Source of the DNA: Onthophagus taurus
Lineage: Eukaryota; Arthropoda; Insecta; Coleoptera; Scarabaeidae
Assembly: GCF_036711975.1 (NCBI RefSeq)
Contig: NC_091967.1
Span: forward strand, 7,502,001-7,566,000
Length of the DNA: 64,000 nt
Reading direction: 5' to 3'
This document shows, one piece after another, positions 1-17,050 of the stretch. The notes under the pieces are model-generated. The model worked only from the letters and a program-made list of their open reading frames with translations, had not been told where the DNA came from and ran no database searches. Numbering within the stretch: the first letter of the stretch is position 1; each line of letters begins with the position of its first letter. Position numbers and translations under genes: made by a program.

Positions 1-3809
<3,809 letters not shown>

Positions 3810-5225
3810 CTTCTTTTTTTCATCAAAAAGACTGCATCGTTTTGTTAGAATCGATTAATTTGCTGTTAAGGTTTTCTAATGTCAAGGTTTGGTGCTTGGT
3901 ACTAAAAGGTACCGGAATTGTTTACAATTTGTGATGAAAAGAATCGATGAAATTAAAGAATAAAATCATACAAAAATTATATAAATGTATTTTATTTTTT
4001 TTTTTATAAAATCACAAAATTCAACATATAATATCTAACAGTTCACACAAGAAAAAGAAGAAAAAACTGGGGTAAATATTTATACCTAAAAATACATCTT
4101 TCGTTCAAATTGAATTTTTATCTTGGATGATGATGTTAATAAATTATTACTCAAAAAAAAGAATGCACTAATAATAAATTATTTAGTAGTAGTTATTAAC
4201 AAAAAAAAGAGAAAAATAAATCTTTATAATAACGAGATATTTAAATAAATGTATAGAGACAAAATGATTTTTGTTAAAAAGATATTAATTTATCGTTTAG
4301 ATGAGTTTTATTTATTTATAACATTCTTAACAATTTTATTATATAAAAAAATTATTTATAAAGCCAATCAATTCAACCACATAATGAGAAAACATTACTT
4401 TTTATTAATATAACCGAAATTATAAATAAATAAGTCAATAAATAATAATAAATTCTCAAACAAACTAATCTCTATTTAGAGAGAACATAAAAAATTCAAG
4501 ATAACTCAATAAATTCATTAATTTGAGTCAAAAATAATTCGTTAAAAATTATTGAAACATCTTGAACAAAGAAAGAAAAAAATAATTAATAAAAATAGGG
4601 AAACGCAAACAACATTTAACATGCTGAAAATTATTACTTCTATTAACCTGTAAAAATCTATTAATTTTTTTCTTTTTCGCTTAGTTCTACTTAAAAAAAC
4701 AACCATAACGTATCAGACGGCAACTTTTAAGTTTAATTTTTGATTAAGTTCGACTAGACTTTTGTAACTTCTCTTACTATTTACCGTGTAATTATTTATT
4801 TCAACACTTTAAAGTTAAATTTAAAGTTTTATCTTTGTTACTGAAAAATAATTGACATTTTCGTTTTAGAAAATCATTTTTTTTATGAGCAATACTTAAA
4901 ACGAGGCAAGAATTCGTCCCAAAATAAAAAGAAAAACATATCACAAGTCGTCATTTTCAATTTTCTCTAGTTTTGTTCATCGGAGTTTGATTAAAAGTTC
5001 AAAGAGATACACTTTTCTTTTGTTGCTTCAAAGCTATTTTCTTTTTCTTACTAAAATCTAACTTTAACAAGGACGAAATTTTATCTTCTTTTAATTACTT
5101 TTAAGTTCATTTTATTACTTATCTTTTTCAACATTTTCTTAACTTCTATTTACCATATGCAAAATCTGTATTCAAACGCTCTCCGAAATATTAGAAAATC
5201 ACGAATTACTCAAGAATGATAGCAG
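3810..5225. other. Intergenic, no gene recognised
   Basis: Very A+T-rich sequence upstream of iav. I see no coding exon, RNA gene or clear repeat. The part next to 3809 presumably holds the iav promoter and 5' UTR. Confidence 0.5.
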
Positions 5226-5676
5226 AAATTTCAAATATTTTTTTTGATTTATTTCACTTAGAAGAGTAAAAGCAAAAGTGGATATGCTGGTTACCTCTGC
5301 AGTTCAATATTGATAATAGGGTTAAGATCTGGGCTTTGTGACGGTATTTTGAGGTGCTCTGAACAATTGTACACGATCCAAAGTCTAGATCTAGCGCGAT
5401 ATGCTTCGAATCATTATCTTGTTGAAAGATAAAATCTTGTAAACATGCCCATTTTTCTGCACATTGCTCTATTTCTTTTTCAAAATGTGTATACACCCCT
5501 TCGCAGTCAATATTCCATCTATAAAACGAAGATTTCGGCTGAATTACCATATTCCATAAGTTAAAACCTTTATTTTTTTATTTTTTGCAAATATAAACCA
5601 TTTTATGAACTGTATAGGTAACCAAGACATCCACTATAATAAGTGAAATAAATCACCAAAAATACTTTAAATTTGT
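5226..5676 (-). mobile_element. Decayed, internally deleted Tc1/mariner-like transposon
   Basis: About 450 bp bounded by an imperfect ~40 bp inverted repeat. Both ends share GATTTATTTCACTTA, at about 5247-5261 and, complemented, about 5642-5656. The minus-strand interior encodes Tc1-family transposase motifs: FQQDNDSKHIA (the second catalytic Asp region, about 5400-5445) and, in a shifted frame, PSQSPDLNPI (about 5318-5350). These two motifs normally lie in one frame about 30 residues apart, so there is at least one frameshift. The N-terminal DNA-binding region and first catalytic Asp are missing. The element cannot be active alone. Target duplication (TA expected) is not clear. Confidence 0.7.
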
Positions 5677-6382
5677 ACTACCATTCTAGAGTAATTCGCG
5701 ATTATGTAATTTTTCGGTGGGTGTTCGAATACGGATTTTGCATACTGTATGACTTATGCGAGGATTATGATTTAACAATGACAAAAATCGTTTTTTCTTA
5801 TTTTACTTTTTTTATAACTTGTCTATTGATGGTGAAATACTTGATGCCCTTCCGTTCAGTCTTGATGGTTGATAATGGTAACTGCTTCTAAAGAAAAATA
5901 ATAAATTAAAGAAACTTTAATTCAAAAGCGGAAGTTGTCAATTTGACAGTTTCTAATAAATTGAGCTAACTTCACAGTGTTTATTTGAACCATCAAATGG
6001 AATTTTACATTAAATTAATTTTAATATTAATTATTAATTTACCAACTAAAATACTTTAAGGCGAATCAAATATAAGAATTTTGCGACTTTTAACGTATTT
6101 TATGTGGTAGATGTTAACATAACCTTAATCAAATTAAGGACTTTAATTTGTTAATATTGGCAACATCAAAATGTCGGCGAATGTTAAATTGTGTCAAATA
6201 GTTTATTTAAAAATAATAAATTTTCTATTTACTCCATAAAATGTATTAACATTTTTCATAGAAGACATCTAAAATAATTGTACGAATATCTCACCGGTAA
6301 AGTAAGCAAATCAACAACCAAAATTAAATACATTAAAATCATAACCTCAAAAAAGTAATCAATTTTTTTTGAATATTTTTAG

Positions 6383-6548
6383 TAAATTTACATCATAATA
6401 AACATCAATATAGACGATTTTGAAGACGAAATATTTAGAGATAACCAGGTATAATAATTTTAATTTATTATAAATTTTATTGTATACATCTTTTTAGTTC
6501 AAAGATGAATCAGATCACTCAGGATGTAAAAAAATTTTTGCAAAGTAA
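6383..6548 (+). other. Possible end of a small spliced gene (tentative)
   Basis: Two short plus-strand reading segments join in frame across a 49-nt GT-AG interval (6449-6497). The first reads DDFEDEIFRDNQ up to 6448. The second reads FKDESDHSGCKKIFAK then stop (6498-6548). An AATAAA lies about 20 nt past the stop (near 6567). The intron size matches other short introns here. I could not connect these segments to an ATG without meeting stops. An ATG at 6171 (MSANVKL) is the nearest candidate. No family recognised; it may be chance. Confidence 0.2.
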
Positions 6549-6586
6549 CGTATATTCTATTTAGGATAAATAAAAAAAAATGTAAC

Positions 6587-9500
6587 TTACAATCTCGTCT
6601 TTCCAGCTGAAATTAAATCATCGACCGCATCATCTTCGGTATCCGGGGAATACAACGATGAAATATGTTTAGTTAATCTCGGATTGTACGTTTGATATCG
6701 ATGCGGAACATTAACGTAATCGTTGTTAAACAACGACGAACTTCTCGTGTACGGTCTGTAATCTTTTTTAACCGGCGACGAAGACGAATCCTGCGATGAA
6801 CCGTAACTCAATCTTCTCTCAGTAGTAGGAAATCGATAATCAACTGATCGACGATCCAAAGAACTATAATCTCCGGGACTCCTCACGTAAGAACTACTCT
6901 TTCTTTGATTATTATAATCTTTGTACAAATCTAAATCGCGATAACTTCCGGAAATCGACGGTTTCCTCGATGGAGTTTTTTTCTTTTCATTAAATCGTGT
7001 GTAAAAGCTTTTCCTTCGAATCCGATCAATAACGGATTCGCCGCTTTCATCGCCCGAATATATATTTCCGTTAATCGAAATGGGCGATGTCAAATCGTGG
7101 GTGTGATAATCGGAACAAATCGACCACGAATCACAACAACTCACATTATCATCACACGGTGATAAAAATAATGAACTATCATCCGTAGCGGTTGAATTAC
7201 GATTTTCAGAACTCGTACTCGGAATTTGATCGGGAATATCTATAGTTTTCGATAAATCCAATTTTAAATTGGCACGATCTAATTTGTGATTATTAAAATT
7301 TAAATCGTTATTTATATTACCATTTTCTTCGATTTGTTTATTTTTTGGTTTATTTTCTAAATTTAAACTACGCCTAAATGAATTTACTGGTAATTTTGAT
7401 GATTTTGTTTTAGCTTCATCAATTTTTCCTAATGGTGGTGGTTCGTAAAACGATTTCGGTCTCTCTTCGCTTTCTTTATCTTTATTACAATCAGCAGCTT
7501 TACTAACTTCTTTTGGTTTTTTTAATTTGCTTTTCCCTGATTTATCTTTTTCTTCGTATTTTTTAAATAAACCAAGTATTTTTGTTACAGATTTTCTCGA
7601 TGGTTCTAAAGGTTTCCTTCCGGTTGAACATTTTGGTACATCTTCAACGCTTACAGCTCGTTTTATTAATCCCGATTCTGTTATACAATGATCGATCGTT
7701 CTCGGTAGACTTTGTTCACGTAATTTTTTTATTGCAGTTTCTATGTGAGATTTTTTTTCTTTTTCTTCTTTTAACATTTTTTTTTCTACACTATTCTCAC
7801 GACTTCCATTTCCGTTATTTAAACCACGTAATTTTTCTATTTTCTTTTCAATTGATTGCAAAAAACGATTTTTGTTTGATTTTTCACCATTTATTTTTGG
7901 CGGACTTTTATTTTTTATTTCCTTTAATTCTTGCTTTTCCTTTAACTCTTGCTTTTCTTTTAATTCCTGTTTTTCCTTTAATTCTTGTTTTTCTTTCAAT
8001 TCATGCATCTCTTTAAATTCCAATTTTTCATTTAATTCATCTTTAACTTCATTTTTTTTCGGTTTTGCAATTTTACTTTTTTCAATATCTTTTTTAAACG
8101 TGTCACTTTTCGTTTCAGTTTTTACATTTTTCAAAGTATCAGTTGGATAACTTTTAGGCCGCATTAATTTTGATACTTTAATTTCTTTTTTTGTAGCAAT
8201 TTTTTCATCTTCATTAACGATTGGTGAAATGTTAACATAATCATTATTTGAATTTATATTTGTTTCAATCGTTTTAATTGAATCGGAAACATTATTTAAT
8301 ATGCGATTTGTATCTTCTGGTTGATTAAGTTCTAAATTCCCGTTTTCTAAAGATTTCGGTTTTATTAATTTTGAATTATTTAACTTTGGAATTGTACCAT
8401 AAACATTTTCAATGTACGGTTTATATTTAATATTAATTTCTTTGTTACCATTAATTTCTTTATTATTATTATTATTATTTTTAATTTCTTCACTTGCTTC
8501 TGTACTTTCACTTTTTGAAGTATCTCTCGATAAAGATCTTTCCCTTTTTAAATTTAATCGACTTTTTCTTTTATCCCTAATTTCTTTTAAAACTTTTTGA
8601 GTTTCCATTTCACGCTCTTTTTTTTCTTTGTCTTTAACCGTTGTATCATCTTTAGGTTTATCATAAAAATCCGGTCGTAAAAATCGCGATTTCCTAGGTA
8701 ATGTTGATGGTATCTTAGATTTTTCACCATCCTCCTCGTTTGCTTTCAATAAATTGCTATTGTTGTAATTTGGTTTTGGTAAATTACTGTAAAGTTCCTC
8801 TGAAATCGTTCCCGTCTTAACACATTTAGTTCTCGGTAAACTTAAATCTTTATTGTTACTTTCGATTGAATAACGTCTTGGTACTGAACACAAACTCTTT
8901 GTTTCCTCGATTGGTGTCTTTTCCCTCGAATTTCTCATCGACATAGTTCGTGTTAATTTTTTTGCTTCCGACGGAGGAAGTTGTGCCAATAATTGTTTCT
9001 GTATACGTCTTGAAAGTCCTGGTGTTAAATACGACAAAGCTATCGCATCTTCTTCAGATAATTTTAATTGTTTCAAGTTGAGGTCTGATAAATTAAGGTT
9101 GTCTTGTTGGGTTGGCTTATTATCTGAAATTAGTACCAAACAAAAATTAGAACAATATTTTATCTTGAAAAAGGTGATTTTAAATTTGTTTAACATTAAA
9201 TGGTGTTTACTTACAGTTTATTGTTGATGATTTTTATCTAAAGGGGTAGATTTTTTTGTATTTTTTTAATGGAGGTGAAATATTAATTTGTGTATGAATC
9301 ATCGGCTGCTTGGAAAGAATATGATTAATGTAAATCGAAATTTGGATGAAAAAGCCAATTTATTCAAATTGAATTTAAATGTAGTGATCAAAAAAATCAA
9401 TTCACACGTAAAAAATCACAAGAAAAATCAATCAATACAAAATACAAAAAAAAATTTAATTCAAATTATAAAAAAGTCGATTTTGATTAAAAAAATTGAA

Positions 9501-12500
9501 GTGCACTTTTAAAATACCAAATATCTACAAAGAAAAACACTTTTTTTGAAGGTTGTGGAAATTACACCTCTATTTCTCAAGTAATAACTCCAATAAATCA
9601 TAAATTAATATTGGGAAATGAAATTTCAAAATGACATTGACTTATACTGCCACAATGACATATGTAAATTTTTTTGTTAACCTCAATTTTGAAGCTTCTA
9701 GAAAATTAACCTATCATAATTTACTACAGGAAGTCAGTTAAAACAATTTTTTCTTTTAAAATATGAGGTTCATAAAAATTTTATAAATTAATTACTAAAA
9801 ACAACCTTAAATTTAAATAAAATTTGTGTTAGGAATTTTTATGACTTGGTTGGTGTTTGATATTTCAATGTCACTGTCAAAGAGATAAATTGTTAACAAT
9901 TTTTTGGATTGTGAATATATGGTAATTATTTTATGGTAAAATTAATGTCTAAAATATAGTAATAATCCACAACCTTCAAAGAAGAGATCTTCAACCCAAC
10001 AGCCAATGTGTCAAAAATAAAAAGCCTCAATAAACATAGTTCATCAAGAAAAGAAAAAAAAACGGAAAAAGTAATATAAAAGGTGCTTAATGAAATGAAT
10101 TAATTTTTAATAAAAACACCGTTTATATTATTTAATGAGGTTTTACTTTATGTGCAAAAAATGATTGATGATTAAAAATGATGGTGAGTTGTGGAGGTGA
10201 TATTGAATGTTCGGGTGATGGTGTCGATGATGTTTGGTATAATAGGTTTTTTTTCATGCGGCCTACCGAATCGTGTGTCGTAGCGGGTAGTAGCCAGGCG
10301 GCAGAAAGTTAGTGGGTGCCCTTCTGGTCCGAGGGTCCACAGGGCACATGCACCATCACGCGCACTCTCGCTGCAACCACACAACACCGTCACAGCCATG
10401 CCACAGTGCGTCCACCGTTTTTATTTTACCAGCATACTCCAAATATTCGATTATCAAACCCGATTCGCAATATATCTACCCATGAAGTTGCACAATTTCA
10501 TCAATAAACATAAAAATTAAAAAAAAAACAAGTCGAGCTGCTCTACATTTAGAATATGCCGATAAAAAAAAAATAAATCAAAAAAAATAAATTTTAAATA
10601 AAAAATTAAGATTATTTAAGGTAACAAAAAGTTAATACTTCAAAAGAAAAAAATCGAAATATTTGAAGTACCGTTTTAGACCCAAAATGATTTTTATTAT
10701 TGAATCATAACCATTAACATAGAAACATAAATTATTTTTCTAATGAAATCATTTTGAATCTCATGGTATAATCTAAAAAAATAAATAATTAAAAAAAATA
10801 AATGGCAACAATAAATTAATCAAAATTACAATTATTAACATCAAAATATCAACTAGTGCAAAAAATATACCATAATTCCATAAATAAAAAATAGATATTA
10901 CCATAAAAAATCAAAAAAAAAAAAAAATCTACAGTAAAACGTCTACAAGATCAGGCATGTTACGTATTACGTTTAAATAAACGTGTAAAAAATATATATA
11001 CATGAGATAAAGAAATTTACCTCCTCTCGGTAACGTGGCTGCTTGTGTGGGAGTTTGATTGTCATTAAAAACGCTTTCGATGTCCGAGGCAAGATCTCTG
11101 CTTACGCTACGCCTCCATGGGGCACCCCCACCAATTGTCGGTCTTGGAGAATGATTCGAACCGGAAGTTGTACGTTCTTGGCTTAATGTACGCCCAAACG
11201 GTGTCGTTCTAAAAAATGATACAAAAAAATTATTTATCAAAAATAAATACAATAGAAAAATTTGTGTGTCTGGTTAAAATGAAGTGCTTTTTTTAAACAT
11301 TTTTACCATTTAATCAACTCCCACTACAGTGTGTTTGTGAACTGAAGCTACTTTGTACGTAACTTACGTCACTGTTCTCGTTTCTTTCCGATACGTAATC
11401 GTGCAACGAGTGCTTGTAAAAAACAAGCGGGTTTTGTTTTAAGTTAATGATGATTTACTATTTTTATTTCATTTATTTGAATGAATAAAAAGTAAATTGC
11501 TTTTAAGGATTTTACCTGGAAAAAGGATCCAAACGACTTTTGAAGTTCCAGAAATTTGTGCCATGATCGAAATGGCTTAATAAACGACTGCTAGGAAATC
11601 CAGGCCGATCATCCACGTTTATTCGTTGAGTCAAATCTTTTACCTATAATGACACAAAAAATTTTTATTGAAAACAAAAGAATCCCTCAAAGGGTTCCTT
11701 ACCCGAGATAAAAGTGTTGAAAACAAATTTTCTGCTGTTAAAATATCAAAACCATCATCGTCATCATCTTCTCCAGAACTCATTGAATCTGTATGTTCCA
11801 AATTTGATTTTCTTGGTCTTGAACTCCTGCAATATAAAAAATCTTTTAATTAATTTTAGTTAAATTTTTAGTTTTTAACCTTAATCTATGCATCGGGAAA
11901 GTATCTTTTCTTGATTCTTCTGTATCACTATCCCTTCCAAACGAACTATGTCGATGAATAGCAAACGGCGATTCATCTTCCGATCCATCGCGATCACTCA
12001 ACAAGGAACTAAAATGAAAAATTAATTAAAAATTTTGTGTTATATTTTAGTTAGTATTTTACTTCATTCTACGAGCCGCACTTCTTGGGAACTTCGACCT
12101 TCTACTGCTATTAGTAATAGTGCTAGTTGTACTTCCTGTTTCGCTTGGTTCTAGACTTCCAGCTCGGGGTGTTACATATCCACCACCTTCAACTGCAATT
12201 GGAATAATATATTCCCTTGGTGATTTACGAATTGGTTCTCCGGCACCTGATACAGTATTTTCCGAATCTGATTCTTGAGTTGATTGTCTTGATAAACTAC
12301 TCGATCTAAATAAAAATGATTTAAGTAAATTAATTTTAATACAAATTTATGTATTAAAAATTTATACCTTTGTGATTGATAAGATTTTTGATTTTGTAAC
12401 CCTTTATTAGCTCCAACTGCAGTAATTGGTGGTTTAACATTAGCACCCGGAGACGTAACAGTAACATTTTGCTTCTTATCATCTTGTTTTTCAATGGCAA

Positions 12501-15500
12501 TCGGAATAATGCGTTCTTTTGGTTTTGATTTATTAGTGTCCGGTTCAACGCTAGCGGATCGTTGCGTTAAATTAGGAGCTGCAACCACTGGGAACACAGC
12601 CTCACTTCTTTGCGTGGTTAATTTCTGCGGCGCTTCAATCCTATGCGCCATTTCAGTCTTAAATTCCATCGTCGCCGGCTTCGGTTGTGGATAATTCAAA
12701 TGAATCTCAGCTTTAGTTGTTTTTCTACGCGGTAACGTAGCCGATTTTAATGTTATTTCCGCTGACGACGTTTTATTATCCTCTAAAGCGGGTTCATATT
12801 TTATATGCTCTGGAGTGGAAACTTGAACTGTGGCCATTCGGGTATCGTTGTTGGGGCTAATTTGTAATTTTAATTGTTTTTGTGTTTCTTCCGGTGAAAG
12901 AGGAGTTGATATCATTCCAATACTACCGGAAGCTGATCTTCCACCAACACCGAAAGGTACGGGGGGTTTTCTTATACAGGGACGAGATTTTGATTTTCTA
13001 GTACCTTCTTTTTCTAAAGCGTTTGAAATTACATTTACGGCATTTTTTAATTGAGTTTTTCTTTCATCGGAAATGTTTTCTTTTTCTTTTAGATTTGTAT
13101 CCAAAGGCTAAAAACCAATTCAAAATTAAGTCAATGTATTCAATAAGATAACCTTAAAAATTAATTTAATTAAATTAATTTTATTTACCTTCGCATTTTT
13201 TTCTGGTTTAATATCTTTAACATTTTCTTTTACATCTTTTTTAACTTCTTCTTTCTTTTTCTCGTCGATTTGGATTTTTTCTTCCGGACTTTTTTCTTTA
13301 TCCGCACTTTGTTGCTTATCGATACTAATTCGTTTTGGTATGCTACACTTAGCGACTTTCGGAGGTGAGGTCGACGTTAAGCTACATTTTCTTTCAAATT
13401 GTTTCTTATAACCATCAACATTAACCCCAGGTAAAATAACTTTCTTCGGTTTTTCCGGTATGTTTGTTTTACTTTCGTTGGCAGCAATTAAATTTTGGAA
13501 CTTTTCCGCTTGCTCGTATATTCTAGATCTTCGTCGTTCTAATGGTTTATTTTCAACATCTTCTTTTTTACTACCCTCATCATCTTTTATTTCCTTTTCT
13601 TCAAGTTTTTCTTTAATCTCTTCTTTTTTAACACTTTCAATACGATTGTCATCTTTATCTGTTAAAATTTTTTTAACTTTCTTGCTTGGTGATTTATCTT
13701 TTAATTTTTCATCTTCATTCTCTTGCGTTTTATTTTCTTTAATTTTTTCTTCTTTTTGTACCTCATCCGGTTTCTTTTGAATAACATTTTCTTTATCACA
13801 TAAATTTTCTTGACTCGGATTTTCGTTGATTTCTTCTAATTTTGTAGGAACCAAACTCGAACCGGTTTTGGTGGTTTTTAACTGCTTTTTAACATCCACA
13901 TTCTTTTTCGCTTCTTCTTCTTCGAGGAGTATTTCGGCACACGCAGCTCCTTGTTCCGATTCCTCAAATTGTTCGACATCCATTTCTTTCGATAGCGTTT
14001 GAGTTCGACTTTTATCTAACGGCGCGGGTTCACACGCTTTATTTGCGTCTTCTTCTTGAGCATGTTCATGAATAGTCGCATGCACTGAAATATCAGCAAT
14101 CGTATTCTCTTTAATAATTTTATCTTTCCGATTCGCTTGATTAATCTGATCTGTGCTCGATGATAATAATTCCAATTTACGTTTAGGCGTTGTTGTTGAT
14201 GGTGTTGTCGCTTGTTGTTGTTCGGAAAGTAAATCTTTTATACGCTTTTCAGCCGGATGTGATAATTCCATTAAACTACCAACTGATTGAGATCTAGCCG
14301 GCGGTGCTACACTTTCCAATTTATTAACATTTTCATCTGGAACTACATCACCGGTTACAACGAGTTTATCGCTTTCTAATTGCGGTGGGGGTGGTGCCAA
14401 CGATAACAAATAATCGAGTCGAACGGGGGTTTGATTCGCTAAATACTCTGATATTTCTAATGCAGATTCATCGTAACCCGTATTCACCCACCAATGGGAA
14501 CATATATCCGAGATATCGGCGCGATATTTTGGGTTCACCGTTAACATATCTTTTATAAGTGGTGAAGCAGCTAAAAAAAAGTCAAATTTAAATTAACTTC
14601 CCCGCAAAAACTTGATTGGTTACTTACGACTAGGTTTTTTAGGTTCAAAATAATCTCCTTGAGAAATTTGTTTGACTAATCGTTTAAAATTACTCCCATC
14701 AAAAGGCATAGCACCGTAAACTAGCGTGTAAAGAAGAACACCAAGTGACCAACAGTCGACTTCCGGTCCGTGGTAAGGCGTCCCTTTAACAATTTCAGGA
14801 GAGGCGTAAAGTGGAGAGCCGCAAAATGTCGATAACAATCGCGTGTCATCGAAGACGTTTGATAAACCAAAATCAGCAATCTAAAAGATTCGTTATATTA
14901 AAAAATAATAATAAATAATGTAGTAGCATTTATACTTTGGCGTTTCCGTTTTCGTCTAATAAGATGTTTTCGAGTTTTAAATCTCGATGACAAATTTTGT
15001 GTTTGTGGCAGTAATAGCAAGCTATCGCTATTTGTCGGAAGATTCTCCGTGCTTCCTCCTCCGCAAGCACTTTTCTTTCTGATAAATAATCGTAAAGTTC
15101 ACCACCCGCGGCGTATTCCATCACGAGAACCATCTTTTCTCTATTTTCAAATACTAAAAGAAAAAATGTTATTAAATTATGTTACAAATTTAATTGGAAT
15201 AAACAAACCTTCATAAATATGAACAATATTTGGATGTCTAACAGAAGACATTATTTGAATTTCTCTTCTGATTCTGATTAAATCAGCTTCAGTTTCAATT
15301 TTTGATTTCTTGATGGTTTTTATTGCAACTTCTTGTCCGGTTTCCTTGTTTATACCCAATTGAACTTTTCCGTACGTACCTTGGCCTAATTTTTTGATTA
15401 TATCGAACCTAAATGAATATAAAAAATTAAAGAAAATAATTCAATTTCATTTTAAATAAATTGTTCCAAGGATTTTATATAACGCGAAATGAGAAACGTC

Positions 15501-16011
15501 ATCGCCACAAAATCCGATAAATTTTCGTGGAGTTAGGAAAGGAGTTTGTTTGTATGAATGCCAAAAACTACGTGGTTTTAGTAACAAATTTATCAAAAAA
15601 AATGTATACTAAATTAAATTAGTTTTTATTTAAACTAAAATATTGAGGTGAACGGTAAAAAATATTAAAAAAATCTACGTCAACGACTCAAATATTTAAA
15701 AATACTTCTTTTACATCGTCTGTCGGTTGAACCGCAGGAATTAGATAAGTCAAAAAACGTTAGCGCGCCAAAAATATCCCAAACCACTTGCCAAAAAATT
15801 CTATACAAGTCTAACTTTACACGATAAACTATTCCCAAGTTTTAATCCCTTTTTTGAAACGCCCCCAAAAAAGTTTTAATTAAGAAAAATATATTTTGAG
15901 TAGACACAGAACTTACCGTTGTTTCAATTTTCTTTTATAGCTGTGCAATCGAACGCCCGTATTGGCAATTCCGCCCATAATATTATTAATATTTGCGTCT
16001 CCAACAACCAT
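6587..16011 (-). CDS. Nuak: NUAK family AMPK-related Ser/Thr kinase, long isoform
   Basis: AMPK-related kinase of the LKB1 pathway (Drosophila Nuak/CG43143; cytoskeleton, adhesion, autophagy). Twelve exons: 15917-16011, 15209-15408, 14936-15153, 14628-14880, 13189-14570, 12368-13107, 12063-12305, 11880-12008, 11703-11826, 11516-11643, 11021-11208 and 6587-9123. The total is 6237 nt, about 2078 aa. The kinase domain (about residues 33-285) shows GQGTYGKV, the VAIK lysine, [13 protein letters not shown] and the activation loop [15 protein letters not shown]; its Thr, about residue 189, is the LKB1 site of the family. The rest is low-complexity Ser/Lys/Glu-rich sequence with conserved-looking islands ([20 protein letters not shown] at the start of the last exon). 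The last exon alone encodes about 845 residues. Vertebrate NUAKs are about 630-660 aa; fly Nuak is also very long. The last codons overlap a donor-like GATTGTAAGT, so the 3' end could extend further. Confidence 0.85.
9539..9985. mobile_element. MITE-like element with terminal inverted repeats, in nuak intron 11
   Basis: The motif TTTGAAGGTTGTGGA occurs near 9546-9560 and as its exact complement near 9966-9980. It bounds about 440 bp of A+T-rich non-coding DNA. This is the signature of a short non-autonomous DNA transposon. I see no transposase fragment and cannot name a superfamily. It lies inside the large intron before the last nuak exon. Confidence 0.5.
10309..10370 (-). CDS. Candidate alternative last coding exon of nuak (short isoform)
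   Basis: Within nuak intron 11, a good acceptor (GTGTGGTTGCAG) opens a 62-nt reading frame that fits the phase left by exon 11 (one base carried over). It encodes [20 protein letters not shown] and then TAA. Using it gives a kinase of about 1253 aa without the 845-residue tail. The surrounding 10250-10420 is markedly richer in G+C than its neighbours, as expected for constrained sequence. A donor-like GTAGGC follows about 50 nt beyond the stop, so the segment may also be a cassette exon that truncates the protein. This is inference from sequence only. Confidence 0.4.
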
Positions 16012-16499
16012 TTTGCTAAAAACGTATACATATTTACAGTAGAATTAATCAAAACACGGTTTTGGTAGATATAGATTTATTTTTAGAATCATGTGGGTGA
16101 AGGCAAGATACCATTGGCTATTGACACTTTGTTGTATTGGTCGCCACGTTGTTTGTTGGCTTTGGAAATGCACCTACAGTAGTTAGTGTTATTTCTAAAG
16201 ACTTGATCGGCGAGATCGTAAAAATAGCGACCGCTCGATGTATAGAGTACAGAGCTGGGTCGATCGATGTTTGTTCTTAAAATAACATTAAATTCGTGTA
16301 TTGTGATACTCTTTTTATTCTTAAATAAAAAAAACGAAAACAACAAATCATTTTGCAACAATTACTAAAATTTATGACATCCCGTATAAAGTTTGCAACT
16401 AGAATCTAGATATAAACATCTCATTATTGGACTCGTACCCTTCAATACGAGTTCAACCGTATGTAACATAGAAAAACCTCGTATTAATACGTTATTAAT

Positions 16500-16770
16500 A
16501 TGGGGAAGGGAGTGTCCGTTATAGCCAAAAGACCGTTATGTGAAAAATTTAGTTCCATATAAATATACAACAATCTAGCGCTGAACAATAACTAAAACTA
16601 GAGCTAACACTAGCACTAAAACTAACATTAGATCTAGAACTAGAAATATTCGAGTTTAGCTGTTCGTCTCTATTAGTGCTACCTAGCACTGTCAGTAGAA
16701 CTGATACTAGACCTAGATGTTTTGTCAACAAAACAACATTTACATTGTAGTCGGGCATAAAGCATTTGAA
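16500..16770. repeat. CTAG-type palindromic repeat, copy A
   Basis: Dense ACTAGAACTAAC-like units, the flank phrase AATATACAACAATCTAGCGCTGAA and the hairpin half GAAATATTCGAGTTTAGCTGT. It shares these phrases with copies near 30370, 45890, 48610, 51600 and 59640. It begins near a CCGTTATA phrase also seen at ends of other copies. Element ends are not clear here. Confidence 0.6.
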
Positions 16771-17050
16771 TGATGTAAATCCCCACTGGATGTGTGAAAC
16801 CTACGCTCAAAAACCACGATTTATAGTTAGATATAGTGGGTACTTAATGAATTAGGCCTTTCTTTATCAAAGGAAATTTAACAACTGATATGAAATGCTA
16901 CTTTACTTTAATTGTACTCATACTGAGACACCTGTTTGAAGATATAGATATTCTTTCGATAAGAGATTGGTAGAGAAGTTTCAAAAAATTAATTTAATTT
17001 GAAGATGTTATCAAGAGAAAAAATTATTCTAAAAGTTTTAAGAGTATGTG

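Noticed and set aside
5673-5891. 72-codon plus-strand open frame
   Set aside because: Starts in a transposon end, shows no family features and no splice support.
7582-8600. Plus-strand hydrophobic open frames (e.g. repeated FSFNSC)
   Set aside because: They are the antisense of Lys/Glu-rich repeats in the last nuak exon; no independent support.
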